The position numbers were made by a program, and so were the translations under genes. Shown piece after piece: positions 1 to 10,870 of a stretch of 64,000 nt of DNA (position 1 is its first letter; each line of letters opens with the position of its first letter). This stretch comes from Pollenia angustigena. Its lineage: Eukaryota; Arthropoda; Insecta; Diptera; Polleniidae. The stretch is from the NCBI GenBank assembly GCA_930367215.1, contig OV884057.1:250754830-250818829 (forward strand), written 5' to 3'. The notes below the pieces were generated by a model. The model did not search any database and was not told where the DNA came from. It worked only from the letters and a program-made list of their open reading frames with translations.

Positions 1-579
1 TTTTTCTTGAAGTAGGCTGTTCTAACATTTCAATGGCACATGCGGAAGTTGATGGCACTTCCGAAAAATCCTCGCAGATTATTTGTTCTATGGTAGCTAT
101 ATTTTCATGTGAAGTTTCATCATTTGATTGTTGTATACCTTGGGCAACACCTTCAGGATTAAACTGCTTCTCAAATTGAAGCAAGTTAGAAGCAGCTTCT
201 TCCAAAGGTGAGAGTGGTAATAATTGGCACAGGCCTCCACCTGTTGCATTGAGCTCAGCTTTGTTGTTCGTTAACTTTTTTTTTAATTTACATTTAAAAT
301 CTCTCGAAACCTGAACATATGACACATTTAAAATTAATATTTTGAAGAACTTTTTATCCTTACCTTTTGCCAACCATCGCTGTCTCTATTTGGCGGTCCA
401 ATAGAATTTAGCTTCATCTTGATTTCTTCCCATTCTTCTTTAAAATTATTACCACTTGGGCCCCTATGAAATCCGTTGGCTAAACTTGGGTTACTTTCAA
501 GCTGTTGTATTAGCAATTCAAATTGTTTATTGGTAGTAATTTTAATTTTTTTTTCCATTTCAAATATTTTTTTAAACAC
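1..579 (-). CDS. Myb/SANT-like (zeste-type) DNA-binding protein, 5' part, runs off left edge
   Basis: Two exons on the minus strand. Exon 1 is 579-364 (72 codons from ATG at 579). A 53-bp intron (363-311) starts GTAAGG and ends TTCAG. Exon 2 (310-1) continues in the same phase and stays open to the window edge. Exon 1 carries the LESNPSLANG and EEWEEIKMKLNSIGPP block, and exon 2 continues with DFKCKLKKKL, a Gly-Gly-Gly turn and LSPLEEAA. Together these match the architecture of the regulatory-protein-zeste-type Myb/SANT-like domain common in insects. About 175 residues are visible and the rest of exon 2 is Ser/Glu/Gln-rich. Proteins of this class are DNA-binding and are often the accessory gene of PIF/Harbinger transposons, so this may be transposon-derived rather than host; I cannot tell which. 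The 5' end of this gene is repeated and truncated at 17184-17080. Confidence 0.72.
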
Positions 580-1302
580 TTAACCGAGACAGTTTAAAAT
601 TTGGGTTGCGTCGTTAACAAAATTTTTGTCGACAAAACCAAAGCCAATCTAAGGCAATGTCGCCGTTTTGTTACCTTTGATAATGCCAAAATGTTATCGG
701 TTCTTATCGTAAGTTGGCAATGTTGTCAACGGCAATGCCATGAGAGTGCCGTCGACATCACTTATGTCGGCGTTGACATTCGCAATAAAGCTGATTGAGT
801 CAATATTCAGTTTATTGACATAATTATCTTTCTGTTCACACACACATACACAATTATCTTACTCAATTAGCAATTGGCAATTAACTTAGCAAAATGTAAA
901 CAACATTTGACATATTTAAAAAAAAAAAACAAAATAAACATCTGGCTTTTGCGCAGACCTAATGGATGGACCTTTGTTTTTGTTGTTTTGTTGTTGGCAA
1001 AAATGTCAAAACACTTTGTTTAGTGAGTTGGGTTTTACTCACTTAACGCACTTGTGAGAGTGCACTGCAGTGTTGCATTTTAATTTTACTCAATATTTAT
1101 AACAATTTCGTATTAATTGAGCAATAAATAAATTGCAATTTTGTATGGATAATTGAGCTCAATAATGGCTTTTATTGCGTAAAACTCAATTAAGGTGCAT
1201 ATCTGAAGACGGTATTAGAGGATTTGCAAATCGTAATCGAATAAATTTAAATTGACATTTGGTAAAATAATGTGACGATTTGCTTATATGAAACAAACTT
1301 GC
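580..1302. other. Non-coding AT-rich segment upstream of the Myb-like gene
   Basis: No gene is seen. It holds the 5' flank of the minus-strand Myb-like gene, several GTCGAC/GTCGGC-containing stretches (about 625-775) and oligo-A and CA-rich runs. The promoter of the Myb-like gene should lie here but I see no diagnostic element. An equivalent segment is at 17185-17906. Confidence 0.5.
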
Positions 1303-1572
1303 TTAAGGAGCATATAGACGACATGTTTTTGTCATCTGACATGTCAAATTTCCCACTGCAAAACACATACATGTCGTGTGTTACCTTTTTAACTTTGCTT
1401 CTGTAAAAGTCAGACGCAAAGTCATCTGACAAAATTTCAATTAGAGCGTGCTCTATTTTCTTCTGACAAACCATCTGACATCAGAAATATATGCCGGGAA
1501 GAAACTGGCAGCGGCGTCAACTATTGACGGAATCATTAGCCGGCTGAAGTTAATATTTTACAATACCAAGAT

Positions 1573-3340
1573 TGTGAGGGCTATCTATTAAGATATGCAC
1601 TGTTCGTTGGGTTTGTTAATACCTTAGCAATTTTGGAAAATATTTTATTTTTTTTACTTTGTATGTTTTGGAAAATTTGTATTTCAAAAATTTTCATTAG
1701 TAAAGAAAATTTTCAAACCAAACATACAAAATAAATTGGGAGAAATTAAAAAAAATATTTTCTAAGATCAATTTAAGGGAAAAGGAGCATATCTGCTTTA
1801 ATAAAAGTAGCTATATTTCGTGGGACAGTTAAGTTTGTAAGTATGAAATTATATTTACATAATTTGAATGTGGGTTTTTACATTTAGGAACATTTTTTTT
1901 TACACAGGTTTGGAAGGGATATATTATTAATTTAGACGAAGGAAAAGGAAAAGGAAGAGGACAAATTGTTTTTTTTTAAACTGATGCAATATTGGGTATT
2001 TTTTATCTCCATTTGTATTACATTTATAACTGCATCGTGATCCTCATTATATTCCCCAATTCTATTAACAAATAACTACAACAGGAATAATCTAATATAT
2101 TGGTACCTATTCTACACTCTTAACTAACTAATAATTTCGGATCTCATTGTATATAACATATATTCCAAATTTAACGTAAAAGCCCAAAATTAAAACTATA
2201 ACTAAAATATACATTTTAATATATTCATCTAAATAACTTTATCTTAAACTCACTACTAACCAGCAAGTTCGAACATCATTTAATATAATATATAATTTAA
2301 ACTTTAATTAGTACTAAAATTAACGTAAAAGCATCTAAAAATATTAACTGAATCTAGTTTATTCAATTAATTAATCTTATTTTCAAATAATATTTGTTTA
2401 TTTTCTTTTTGTGTTTTTAAATTTAATTATTACTTAATTTAAAATTGTTACTTAATTTCATTCATTCATACATACATTTACAACTTAAAACTTACATAGA
2501 TAACATAAAGAAAGCATGAAAATTTAAAAATTCAAAATTATTAAAGTCAAGTTCAGCATTTCATCAGGCCTGTTGACATCGTTGGATTTTGTTTGGTGAG
2601 TTTTTTTTTTTTTTAAATGAAATTATAAGTGAAAATGCAATACAATATTTTGTTAAATATTCTAAATTGAAATTTGTGCATTCGGTTATGCTACTAACAA
2701 AACATTTTTTTTTTAATTTTATGTTAGTAACATTGGTAACAACCCTTATTTGAATTTTTTTTTTGTATTGTTCATTTCAATTAATAATATTTAAAGAATT
2801 TATAGTTAAAAAAAAATTTAACATCCTATACAACCTAAATAAAAGTATACATTAAAAACTTACTTCCACTTTGTTATTAATAATTTATTTTATTTACGAA
2901 AAAGGAAAATAAAATGATATCTCAAGTTGATAATACTATGTTTTTGTAATTTTTCGAGTTGCAATAATGAACTCGTAATTTTTTTTGTTTATATATATAT
3001 TTCATGAAAGGTTAAACACATATAGTTAGGGATTCATTTTAGGGCTGTCTTTAACGATTTAACATGAAGATAGAATGGAAGGGAGGGTATTGAAAGGGAA
3101 GAATTGTCACCATCTTCTCTTGACTATAAGAGTTCAAACTTAATTTTTTTTTATTTTTGTTTTGTTATTATTTTTTTTAAAGTAATATTCAGGTGAAGCT
3201 ACCTTTATTTAAAAATTTATGTACGGTACTTAACCTATTCATTAGTAGACAAGAACACCACCCCAATCCCTGAGCACGGTCGGTAATAATAGGTAGCGCA
3301 GGTCTACTAAAGGATAGGGCTTGATGTATGAGTCGTTACA
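1573..3340 (+). repeat. 5' LTR, copy A (1768 bp)
   Basis: Direct repeat of 8400-10151, bounded TG...CA. It differs from the 3' LTR by a handful of bases and two short indels, including extra sequence before GAATCTAG near 2345 that the 3' LTR lacks. It should carry the promoter and poly(A) signals but I cannot place them. The length is long for a fly gypsy element. Confidence 0.92.
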
Positions 3341-3345
3341 TATAA

Positions 3346-3363
3346 TGGCGCCCAACGTGGGGC
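3346..3363 (+). other. Primer binding site, tRNA-Lys type
   Basis: TGGCGCCCAACGTGGGGC lies 5 bases after the 5' LTR. It is complementary over 18 bases to the 3' end of insect tRNA-Lys(CTT), CCA included, as far as I recall that tRNA. This is the minus-strand priming site. Confidence 0.82.
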
Positions 3364-3915
3364 CTCAGCAAAATACTTCGATCATATTATTATGATACCT
3401 AAATGTAAAAAAAAAAATACTAACAACTAAGCTGAGGTTCCATACATATTAAGAACGTGATATTAACTTTATTATTATTTTTTTTTTTTGTTTCTTTAAC
3501 ATATTGTTTTTAAATATTTTGGATATTCGGATTTTTGTTTTTTTCGGAAAATTTCGAACCAAATATTTAAAAGAATATTTTATTTTGTATGTGATATTTC
3601 GTTTGAGTTTTTTGAATGACTTTAAAGCAATTCTTACTCACGAATAACATATATATATTTTTTTTGGGTCAATTTTTAGTTGTCAAAATTTTTGCTTAAT
3701 TTTATTATGATCGGGATTTTTGTATTTGAATTTATTTTGATTACCTACCCTCATAAAAGAATTGGGATTTTAGATTTTTGTTTCTTTTTGTTTTGTTTGA
3801 ATTCGAAGTCAATTTTGTTTTATTACCTGATTCCTAATTATAATGTGAATAAGCCTAGTAATGGAATATATATTATCTTTATTGAATTTTTAGTCGATTC
3901 TTAATATCATATAAA
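3364..3915. other. Leader between PBS and gag
   Basis: AT-rich untranslated leader with oligo-T runs. Short hydrophobic frames here (for example 3680-3904) start at non-ATG codons and are composition artefacts. The corresponding leader in copy B is 19967-20518. Confidence 0.6.
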
Positions 3916-5085
3916 ATGCCTTTAACGCGAAGCCGCGAAAATTTATTAAATATAGAAGAGCCAACTAATGTGAGCTTTACAGTAAATTTAGATTCACCAA
4001 ATAATGGTGTTCGGACACGATCAGCAACCAGAAATAGAACAGTACATTCTCATAACGGACCAACAGGTAATTCTGCAAATAATAATAATGATGCACATAT
4101 AAGAAAAATTGTATTCGAGTCTTTAAGAGATTTTCGAAGTGATATGTTGAATCATATTTCGGCTGAATTAGCAACAATGTTTCAAAATAATAATACACAA
4201 CCTAATTTTAATCATACTCGACATGACGATGATAATAGTTCACCTAGAGCAAATCAAAACTCAGACCAAGAACCGATTTTGGCTGAAAAAGTGCTAAATA
4301 TTATTCGCAATTGGCGAATAAAATTTACTGGACATGACAATCAAATGTCCGTGGACGAGTTCATTTATCGAGTAAACATTTTAACGACTAACAATCTTCG
4401 AGGAGATTTCGACACTTTGTGTAAACATGCTCACAGCCTTTTTGAAGGCAAGGCCCTCGAGTGGTTTTGGAGATACCACAGACAGACTAATGACATGGAC
4501 TGGCATTCTCTGACAACGGCTTTACGAAATCAATATAAGGATGATTGTACTGACTTTGACATCCTTGATGATATACGTAAACGAAAACAAGGACTTAGTG
4601 AAAATTTTGATGGATATTTAGATTCAATTTTGGCTATGACAGATAAACTAAAAATTCCAATTTCAGACCAAGATTTGTGTGAAACAATAATTAGAAATTT
4701 AAAGCCTGAAGTTCGCCATGAACTTTTGCATTTAGAAATTGCAAGTATTTCCCAACTTCGTAAAGAAGTTAGAAAACATGAAAAGTTCATGAAGGACATT
4801 CACATTTTCGATTCCCGCAAATCAAAGGGAACACGTATTTCTGAGATTGGGAGCGATGACAATGACATTAATACAGCAAAGGAAGAAAGTGACGACATTT
4901 GTGCATTACATCAAATTAGATGTTGGAACTGTGACAAGGAAGGTCATACATATTTCGATTGTATGGAACCTAGACGGATATTTTGTTATGGTTGTGGTGC
5001 CAAGGACATATTTAAACCAAATTGCACAAAATGTTCAAAAAAATATTCGGGAAACGGACAGAAGGATGTTCGACGGACTTATTAA
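3916..5085 (+). CDS. gag: Retrotransposon Gag, copy A
   Basis: This 389-residue frame begins at ATG 3916. It forms the structural capsid/nucleocapsid protein that packages element RNA in cytoplasmic particles. The N-terminal 120 residues are polar and Asn-rich. A retrotransposon-gag-like helical region follows at about 120-300 (WRIKFTG, ALEWFWRYH, QGLSENFDGYL). A zinc knuckle CWNCDKEGHTYFDC (C-x2-C-x4-H-x4-C) lies at 336-349, followed by a Cys-rich second motif without the histidine (about 357-373). The frame is intact and identical in length in copy B. Its end overlaps the next frame, which lies in -1, with an A AAA AAA heptamer in the overlap, so pol is probably made by ribosomal frameshifting. 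Confidence 0.9.
   Translation: MPLTRSRENLLNIEEPTNVSFTVNLDSPNNGVRTRSATRNRTVHSHNGPTGNSANNNNDAHIRKIVFESLRDFRSDMLNHISAELATMFQNNNTQPNFNHTRHDDDNSSPRANQNSDQEPILAEKVLNIIRNWRIKFTGHDNQMSVDEFIYRVNILTTNNLRGDFDTLCKHAHSLFEGKALEWFWRYHRQTNDMDWHSLTTALRNQYKDDCTDFDILDDIRKRKQGLSENFDGYLDSILAMTDKLKIPISDQDLCETIIRNLKPEVRHELLHLEIASISQLRKEVRKHEKFMKDIHIFDSRKSKGTRISEIGSDDNDINTAKEESDDICALHQIRCWNCDKEGHTYFDCMEPRRIFCYGCGAKDIFKPNCTKCSKKYSGNGQKDVRRTY
5037..5043 (+). other. Candidate -1 frameshift site 1 (gag to next frame)
   Basis: Seven A residues read in the gag frame as A AAA AAA, the X XXY YYZ layout of a -1 slippery heptamer. They lie inside the overlap of gag (ends 5085) and the -1 frame that stays open to 5318. I did not identify the downstream structure that usually helps. 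The same site is at 21640-21646 in copy B. Confidence 0.55.
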
Positions 5086-5318
5086 GGACATCCGGTGGTA
5101 TTTTTCAGAACAAATTGGACATTAAAAAGAACAACGAAAATGGAACTCAGACTGACAACAATAGGACAGAAATTGTATACCCATTGAGGAAACCGTATCA
5201 CGTTCGATTGGATGAATATAAGAAAGCTCGTGCCAGAATTTTTGGTGAAAATAAAATTAGCAGGTCATCGAAACGAATTAGGGAATTTTATTTAAAAAGT
5301 TATTTAAAAATTTTATAA
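5044..5318 (+). CDS. Middle frame between gag and protease, copy A
   Basis: A -1 frame relative to gag, open from the slippery heptamer to TAA at 5316-5318, about 91 residues. It is basic and polar (EYKKARARIFGENK, SSKRIREFYLKS) and contains no motif I recognise. It stops before protease, whose frame is shifted again by -1 and is open from 5282. Two in-frame T TTA AAA heptamers lie in that second overlap. It may be a linker translated by two successive frameshifts, or the protease N-terminus put out of frame by an old indel. Copy B is the same at 21647-21921. Confidence 0.5.
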
Positions 5319-7327
5319 TTTCCCCAATTATATCTCAAGAATTAGATAGTAGGCCATATATCAACCTTAGGGTTGATAATAAGTTTATAATGGCACTATT
5401 AGATAGTGGCGCGAACAAGAGCGTGATTGGTGGAAATTTAGCTTTAGAAATTAAGAATGGGCCTTATTTTAAGAAATGTTTAGGAAACGTACGTACTGCG
5501 GACGGACAACGACAGAACGTTTTAGGGACAGTAAGATTAGTGATAACTTTTCAGGGACAGACTAGACAATTTGAATTTTTGGTAGTTCCGACTATAAAAC
5601 AGGACATTATTTGTGGCTATGACTTTTGGACCGATTTTGGACTAAAGATTTCATTGCCGATGGTTGGTGAAATTGACTGTGGCGAATCTGATTCGGAAAG
5701 ACTTCAACTTACTATTGAACAGAAACAAAGACTTGATATTATTATTGCAACGTTCCCTAACTCTGACGTAGATGGTTTGGGTTGCACTTCCCTTATACAA
5801 CACAGCATTGATACGGGTGATGCTCGGCTTATAAAACAACGTTATTATCCGATTTCACCAGCTATAGAAAAACAACTATGCGGGGAATTGGATCGAATGA
5901 TTTCTCTTGGGGTTATAGAGGAAGCTCCGAATTCCCCTTGGTCATCTCCAACAGTCGTAGTTGTTAAGCCTGGAAAAGTTAGGATGTGTGTTGACAGTCG
6001 AAAATTAAACTCCGTGACAGTTAAGGACGCATACCCGATACCGAATATTGACGGAATTTTGTCGAGACTTCCTCCAGTTTACTGTATTTCGAAGATTGAT
6101 TTGAAAGACGCATTTTGGCAAATCAAACTGGATGAAGGCTCGAGACCAAAGATAGCTTTTACAGTTCCTAACCGTCCCCTGTATCAATTTACCAGGATGG
6201 CGTTTGGACTGTGTAATGCACCGCAAACGTTGTGCCGACTAATGGACATGGTTATTCCGTATAATTTAAAAACTTGCGTTTTTGTATATCTGGACGACTT
6301 ACTTGTTGTATCGCAGACTTTTGATGAACATTTAACTCACTTGATGGAGGTAGCTACAAATCTTCGAAAGGCGGGTCTGACAATCAACGTCAGGAAAAGT
6401 AGTTTTGCATTAAGACATGTGAAATATTTAGGCTATGTAGTAGGTAACGGGACGTTGCAAGTGGACTTAGACAAAATAAAGGCTATTCAAGACTTCCCTG
6501 TACCAAAATCCATTAAGCATTTAAGACGGTTTTTGGGAATGACTGGATGGTACAGGAGATTTATACAAGACTATTCAATTTTGACATTTCCTTTGACAGA
6601 GCTACTTACTAAGAAAAAATCATTTATATGGTCAGATCAAGCCCAGGAGGCTTTTGACAATCTAAAGACAAGACTTACGTCTGCTCCGGTACTGATTCAT
6701 CCAGATTATAGCAAACCTTTTATTTTACAGTACGACGCCAGCACTTATGGGGTGGGTGCAGTTTTGGCGCAGAAAGACGAGGAGGGAACAGAAAGACCGA
6801 TTGCTTATATGTCACACAAACTCAATAGAGCGCATAGAAACTACACAATTACGGAATTAGAATGTCTAGCAGTAGTTATGGCGATAAAGAAGTTCCGATC
6901 GTACATTGAGGGGTTAGAATTTAAAGTCGTAACCGATCACGCCAGTTTGAAGTGGTTGATGGGTCAACGAGATCTTTCGGGTCGTTTATGTCGGTGGGCG
7001 TTAAAACTGCAAGGTTTCAATTTTACAATCGAGCATCGAAGTGGAAAGGAAAACGTTGTCCCCGATGTGCTTTCACGAGCTCATGAGGGTGAAGAATTTT
7101 TGAACTCGGTTGAGTTGGAGACATTACCAGCAATTGATCTCGACTCGGACGCATTTAGCAGTGATGAGTATTCTAGATTACGGGACGATTTTCGGAATTC
7201 AGGATTGCCAGACTTTAGAATTATGGACGGTTTTATTTATAAAAAGACAGAATTTACTTCTGGCGAGATGGATGATTCGGGGTGTTGGAAACTATATGTA
7301 CCGTCAGAACTAAGGTGGAATAGTTAA
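5282..7327 (+). pseudogene. pol: Pol: protease, reverse transcriptase, RNase H, copy A (no fused integrase)
   Basis: Open from 5282; first ATG at 5390 (645 residues from there). The aspartic protease has LLDSGANKS near residues 3-11. Reverse transcriptase covers about 130-400, with LDLKDAFWQI-type motif B (here IDLKDAFWQI), FGLCNAPQ and the catalytic YLDD at about 299-302. RNase H follows with YDAST, ELECLAV, TDHASLKWL and a final PDVLSR, so its acidic residues are present. It copies element RNA to DNA in particles. The frame ends early at TAA 7325-7327, just after SELRW. Integrase resumes in another frame at 7314-8315, so the fused polyprotein is broken. I class it as a pseudogene for that reason, although each upstream domain looks intact. 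Confidence 0.85.
5291..5309 (+). other. Candidate -1 frameshift sites 2a and 2b (to protease frame)
   Basis: TTTAAAA occurs at 5291-5297 and again at 5303-5309. Both read T TTA AAA in the middle frame, another canonical -1 heptamer. Both lie within 5282-5318, the only stretch where the middle and protease frames are open together. Copy B sites are 21894-21900 and 21906-21912. Confidence 0.45.
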
Positions 7328-8315
7328 GACAATCGAACGGATACGACAGTACTTTTATTGGCCTCGACTGGTGACTGACGTCAAGGACTATATTCAAAAT
7401 TGTATACTTTGTAAAACTTCGAAGGCTCCGACTAATATCTTACGACCACCTTTGGGGCAGATGAATGATACTGAACGTCCATTCCAAAGATTATATGTAG
7501 ACTTAATTGGACCGTTACCAAGGGCGAAAAAGGGACATATCGGACTGCTTATTGTACTAGACCACTTTTCTAAATTCACTTTTCTTAAACCTCTCAGGAA
7601 ATTTGTTTCGGGGAACATTATAGATTATTTACAGAGTGACATCTTTAATTGCTTTGGGGTTCCAGAGACTTTGGTTACGGACAATGGATCTCAATTTAAA
7701 TGTAAGAATTTTGAGAAGTTTTTACAAAAATTCGGGATCAAACATTTACTAACGGCGGTTTATAGCCCACAGGCAAATGCCAGCGAAAGGGTTAATCGTT
7801 GCATAAACGAGGCTTTACGCTCATACATAAGTAAAGAACAACGAGAGTGGGATCTATATACTAGCAGCATAAATTGTTCACTTCGAAATAGTATTCACCA
7901 ATCCATTAGCAGGACACCTTACCAAGTAGTTTTTGGCCAGAGTATGATAACTCATGGTAGCGATTATAGACTATTAAGAAGACTTAATCTTTTAGCTGAC
8001 AGCGACTCGATAATCGAAAGACAGGACGAATTTGCGTTGATACGTAACAAAATTAGAGATTTAATTAAGAAGGCTTTCGACAAGAATGCGCGGACATACA
8101 ACCTACGCTCGAGGACAAAAAACTTTACTATTGGACAAACTGTTATCAGACGCAATTTTGCCCAAAGCTCCAAAATTAACAACTTTAATTCAAAACTTGC
8201 TCCAGTGGGTATTCAAGCCAAAATTTTACGTAAAATAGGACAATACAATTATGAGCTACAAGACATAGACAATAATAGTACGGGGATTTATCATTCCAAG
8301 AATATTTGGACTTAG
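7314..8315 (+). pseudogene. Integrase, frame-broken N-terminus, copy A
   Basis: Integrase reading frame, open from 7314 with first ATG codon at 7371. The N-terminal zinc-binding domain keeps only its Cys pair (CILCK). The histidine part expected just upstream is missing and the frame differs from RT/RNase H, which fits an internal deletion at 7310-7325. The catalytic core is complete: D in VDLIGP, D in TDNGSQF about 60 residues later and E in ASERVNR 35 residues after that (D,D35E). The C-terminal region ends GIYHSKNIWT. The same break is in copy B, and the only protein change I see between copies is Ile to Val in KFGIKHLL. It would insert element cDNA if it were expressed intact. Confidence 0.85.
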
Positions 8316-8399
8316 CACTAGCAACATTACCTTTTAGATTTTGCCCTTTCCAGATCCAGTTATCGATATGCTTTTGCATATTTTAAGCTGTATCTGTTT

Positions 8400-10151
8400 T
8401 GTGAGGGCTATCTATTAAGATATGCACTGTTCGTTGGGTTTGTTAATACCTTAGCAATTTTGGAAAATATTTTATTTTTTTTACTTTGTATGTTTTGGAA
8501 AATTAGTATTTCAAAAATTTTCATTAGTAAAGAAAATTTTCAAACCAAACATACAAAATAAATTGGGAGAAATTAAAAAAAATATTTTCTAAGATCAATT
8601 TAAGGGAAAAGGAGCATATCTGCTTTAATAAAAGTAGCTATATTTCGTGGGACAGTTAAGTTTGTAAGTATGAAATTATATTTACATAATTTGAATGTGG
8701 GTTTTTACATTTAGGAACATTTTTTTTTACACAGGTTTGGAAGGGATATATTATTAATTTAGACGAAGGAAAAGGAAGAGGACAAATTGTTTTTTTTTTT
8801 AAACTGATGCAATATTGGGTATTTTTTATCTCCATTTGTATTACATTTATAACTGCATCGTGATCCTCATTATATTCCCCAATTCTATTAACAAATAACT
8901 ACAACAGGAATAATCTAATATATTGGTACCTATTCTACACTCTTAACTAACTAATAATATCGGATCTCATTGTATATAACATATATTCCAAATTTAACGT
9001 AAAAGCCCAAAATTAAAACTATAACTAAAATATACATTTTAATATATTCATCTAAATAACTTTATCTTAAACTCACTACTAACCAGCAAGTTCGAACATC
9101 ATTTAATATAATATATAATTTAAACTTTAATTAGTACTAAAATTAACGTAAAAGCATCTAAAATCTAGTTTATTCAATTAATTAATCTTATTTTCAAATA
9201 ATATTTGTTTATTTTCTTTTTGTGTTTTTAAATTTAATTATTACTTAATTTAAAATTGTTACTTAATTTCATTCATTCATACATACATTTACAACTTGCA
9301 ACTTACATAGATAACATAAAGAAAGCATGAAAATTTAAAAATTCAAAATTATTAAAGTCAAGTTCAGCATTTCATCAGGCCTGTTGACATCGTTGGATTT
9401 TGTTTGGTGAGTTTTTTTTTTTTTTAAATGAAATTATAAGTGAAAATGCAATACAATATTTTGTTAAATATTCTAAATTGAAATTTGTGCATTCGGTTAT
9501 GCTACTAACAAAACATTTTTTTTTTAATTTTATGTTAGTAACATTGGTAACAACCCTTATTTGAATTTTTTTTTTGTATTGTTCATTTCAATTAATAATA
9601 TTTAAAGAATTTATAGTTAAAAAAAAATTTAACATCCTATACAACCTAAATAAAAGTATACATTAAAAACTTACTTCCACTTTGTTATTAATAATTTATT
9701 TTATTTACGAAAAAGGAAAATAAAATGATATCTCAAGTTGATAATACTATGTTTTTGTAATTTTTCGAGTTGCAATAATGAACTCGTAATTTTTTTTGTT
9801 TATATATATATTTCATGAAAGGTTAAACACATATAGTTAGGGATTCATTTTAGGGCTGTCTTTAACGATTTAACATGAAGATAGAATGGAAGGGAGGGTA
9901 TTGAAAGGGAAGAATTGTCACCATCTTCTCTTGACTATAAGAGTTCAAACTTAATTTTTTTTTATTTTTGTTTTGTTATTATTTTTTTTAAAGTAATATT
10001 CAGGTGAAGCTACCTTTATTTAAAAATTTATGTACGGTACTTAACCTATTCATTAGTAGACAAGAACACCACCCCAATCCCTGAGCACGGTCGGTAATAA
10101 TAGGTAGCGCAGGTCTACTAAAGGATAGGGCTTGATGTATGAGTCGTTACA
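8400..10151 (+). repeat. 3' LTR, copy A (1752 bp)
   Basis: Direct repeat of 1573-3340, bounded TG...CA and followed by the AGAT duplication. It carries variants shared with the 3' LTR of copy B but not with either 5' LTR (for example ACTTGCAACTTAC near 9290 and ATAATATCGG near 8955). Confidence 0.92.
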
Positions 10152-10555
10152 AGATATGTATGCTCATCTCACCATTGAATAGAATTTATGTAAATATATA
10201 CATAAAAACCGTTTCATTATAAAATTCTAAATTGGTATCTTTAAAATAAAAGAAAAAATGTTAAGATGGCTAAATTATTTTACGGCGCAAATAAATATTT
10301 TCGTGGCGGCAGCAAGCTATTTTGAAACCGAGAACTACTTTGGTTTCTGCAATAACAATGCGAAAAAAAACAGAGACAATGTCAGAAGCAAATTACATGT
10401 ACGTTTGTGACCGAATATTATAAACCTTATGTAAAACAGCAGTTTTGACAGACATGAACAATTACATGTGACTTGAAAATTTGACATGTCAGATGACAAA
10501 TACATGTCGTGTACGGGCGCCTTTAGTTAATTTTTTTGGAAATGGTTGTAATAAT

Positions 10556-10870
10556 AGACAGGAATTTTTTTTCCACGCCTCCAAATATATTTATATAAAT
10601 ACATATATGTAGCGCTGCCATTTAAAGTTCGATCTCATTATGTCGCATAGCGTTGTTCATGGCTTGACCGTGGTTTAATTTTTGTCTTTCGTCACTTTTT
10701 AATCCGACATCGAAATCTGGTCGCCGCTTATGTCATCTGGGATCCTTCCCTCAAATGTGAATTTTTTTTTCACGTACCAAGAGTGTCCTTCTAAAACTTA
10801 GTATGTTTAGCATTTAACATACTCACTTTTATGCCGCGCCTCCTACTTAAGCCCCATTTTTCTTTTTCAT
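10556..10870 (-). repeat. Dispersed repeat family, copy A (also near 62.6 kb)
   Basis: Read on the minus strand this matches 62580-62800 over about 220 bases, including AAGGATCC, GGTCGGATTAAAAAGT-like, TCAAGCCATGAA, CTTTAAATGGCAGCGCTA and GGCGTGGAAA. It is non-coding and its class is unknown. The copy in unit B is at about 27165-27480. Confidence 0.65.

Larger units (their letters stand above)
1573..10151 (+). mobile_element. Ty3/gypsy LTR retrotransposon (Mdg3/Micropia-like), copy A
   Basis: The element has LTR (1573-3340), PBS, gag, pol and LTR (8400-10151). The LTRs begin TGTGAGGG and end GTTACA (TG...CA). AGAT flanks both sides (1569-1572 and 10152-10155), a 4-bp target duplication as usual for Ty3/gypsy elements of flies. 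Pol order protease, RT, RNase H, integrase defines Ty3/gypsy. The RT and RNase H wording looks like the Mdg3/Micropia branch, from memory of the family. No env frame lies between integrase and the 3' LTR. I see no clear polypurine tract directly before 8400, which is odd. Pol is broken at the start of integrase, so this copy should be unable to move on its own. Confidence 0.93.
1306..10522. mobile_element. TIR DNA element (MITE, about 634 bp) interrupted by the LTR retrotransposon, copy A
   Basis: The left end (1306-1345) and right end (10480-10522) are inverted copies. Both contain ACGACATG, then TTGTCATCTGACATGTCAAA, and end in AGGAGC or AGGCGC. The flanks carry TTA at 1303-1305 and 10523-10525, a 3-bp duplication of the TWA type used by PIF/Harbinger elements. 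The left half repeats the TCATCTGACA motif several times. The LTR retrotransposon sits between 1572 and 10156, so the element before that insertion was about 634 bp. It encodes nothing. Superfamily assignment is inference from the TTA duplication only. Confidence 0.6.

Noticed and set aside
1247..1474. 75-residue minus frame across the left half of the TIR element
   Set aside because: It crosses the element boundary and is built from the TCATCTGACA repeats.
3680..3904. 74-residue hydrophobic frame in the retrotransposon leader (also 20283)
   Set aside because: It starts at a non-ATG codon and its Phe/Ile/Leu content follows from T-rich leader DNA. It is not an env-like gene.
3977..4198. Minus-strand frames overlapping gag and pol (also 4530-4799, 5651-5839, 6005-6226, 7394-7618, 7964-8379 and their copies)
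   Set aside because: Antisense shadows of the well-supported gag and pol frames with no motifs.
1573..10151. Endogenous retrovirus with env
   Set aside because: Only 84 bases separate the integrase stop from the 3' LTR, so there is no room for env.
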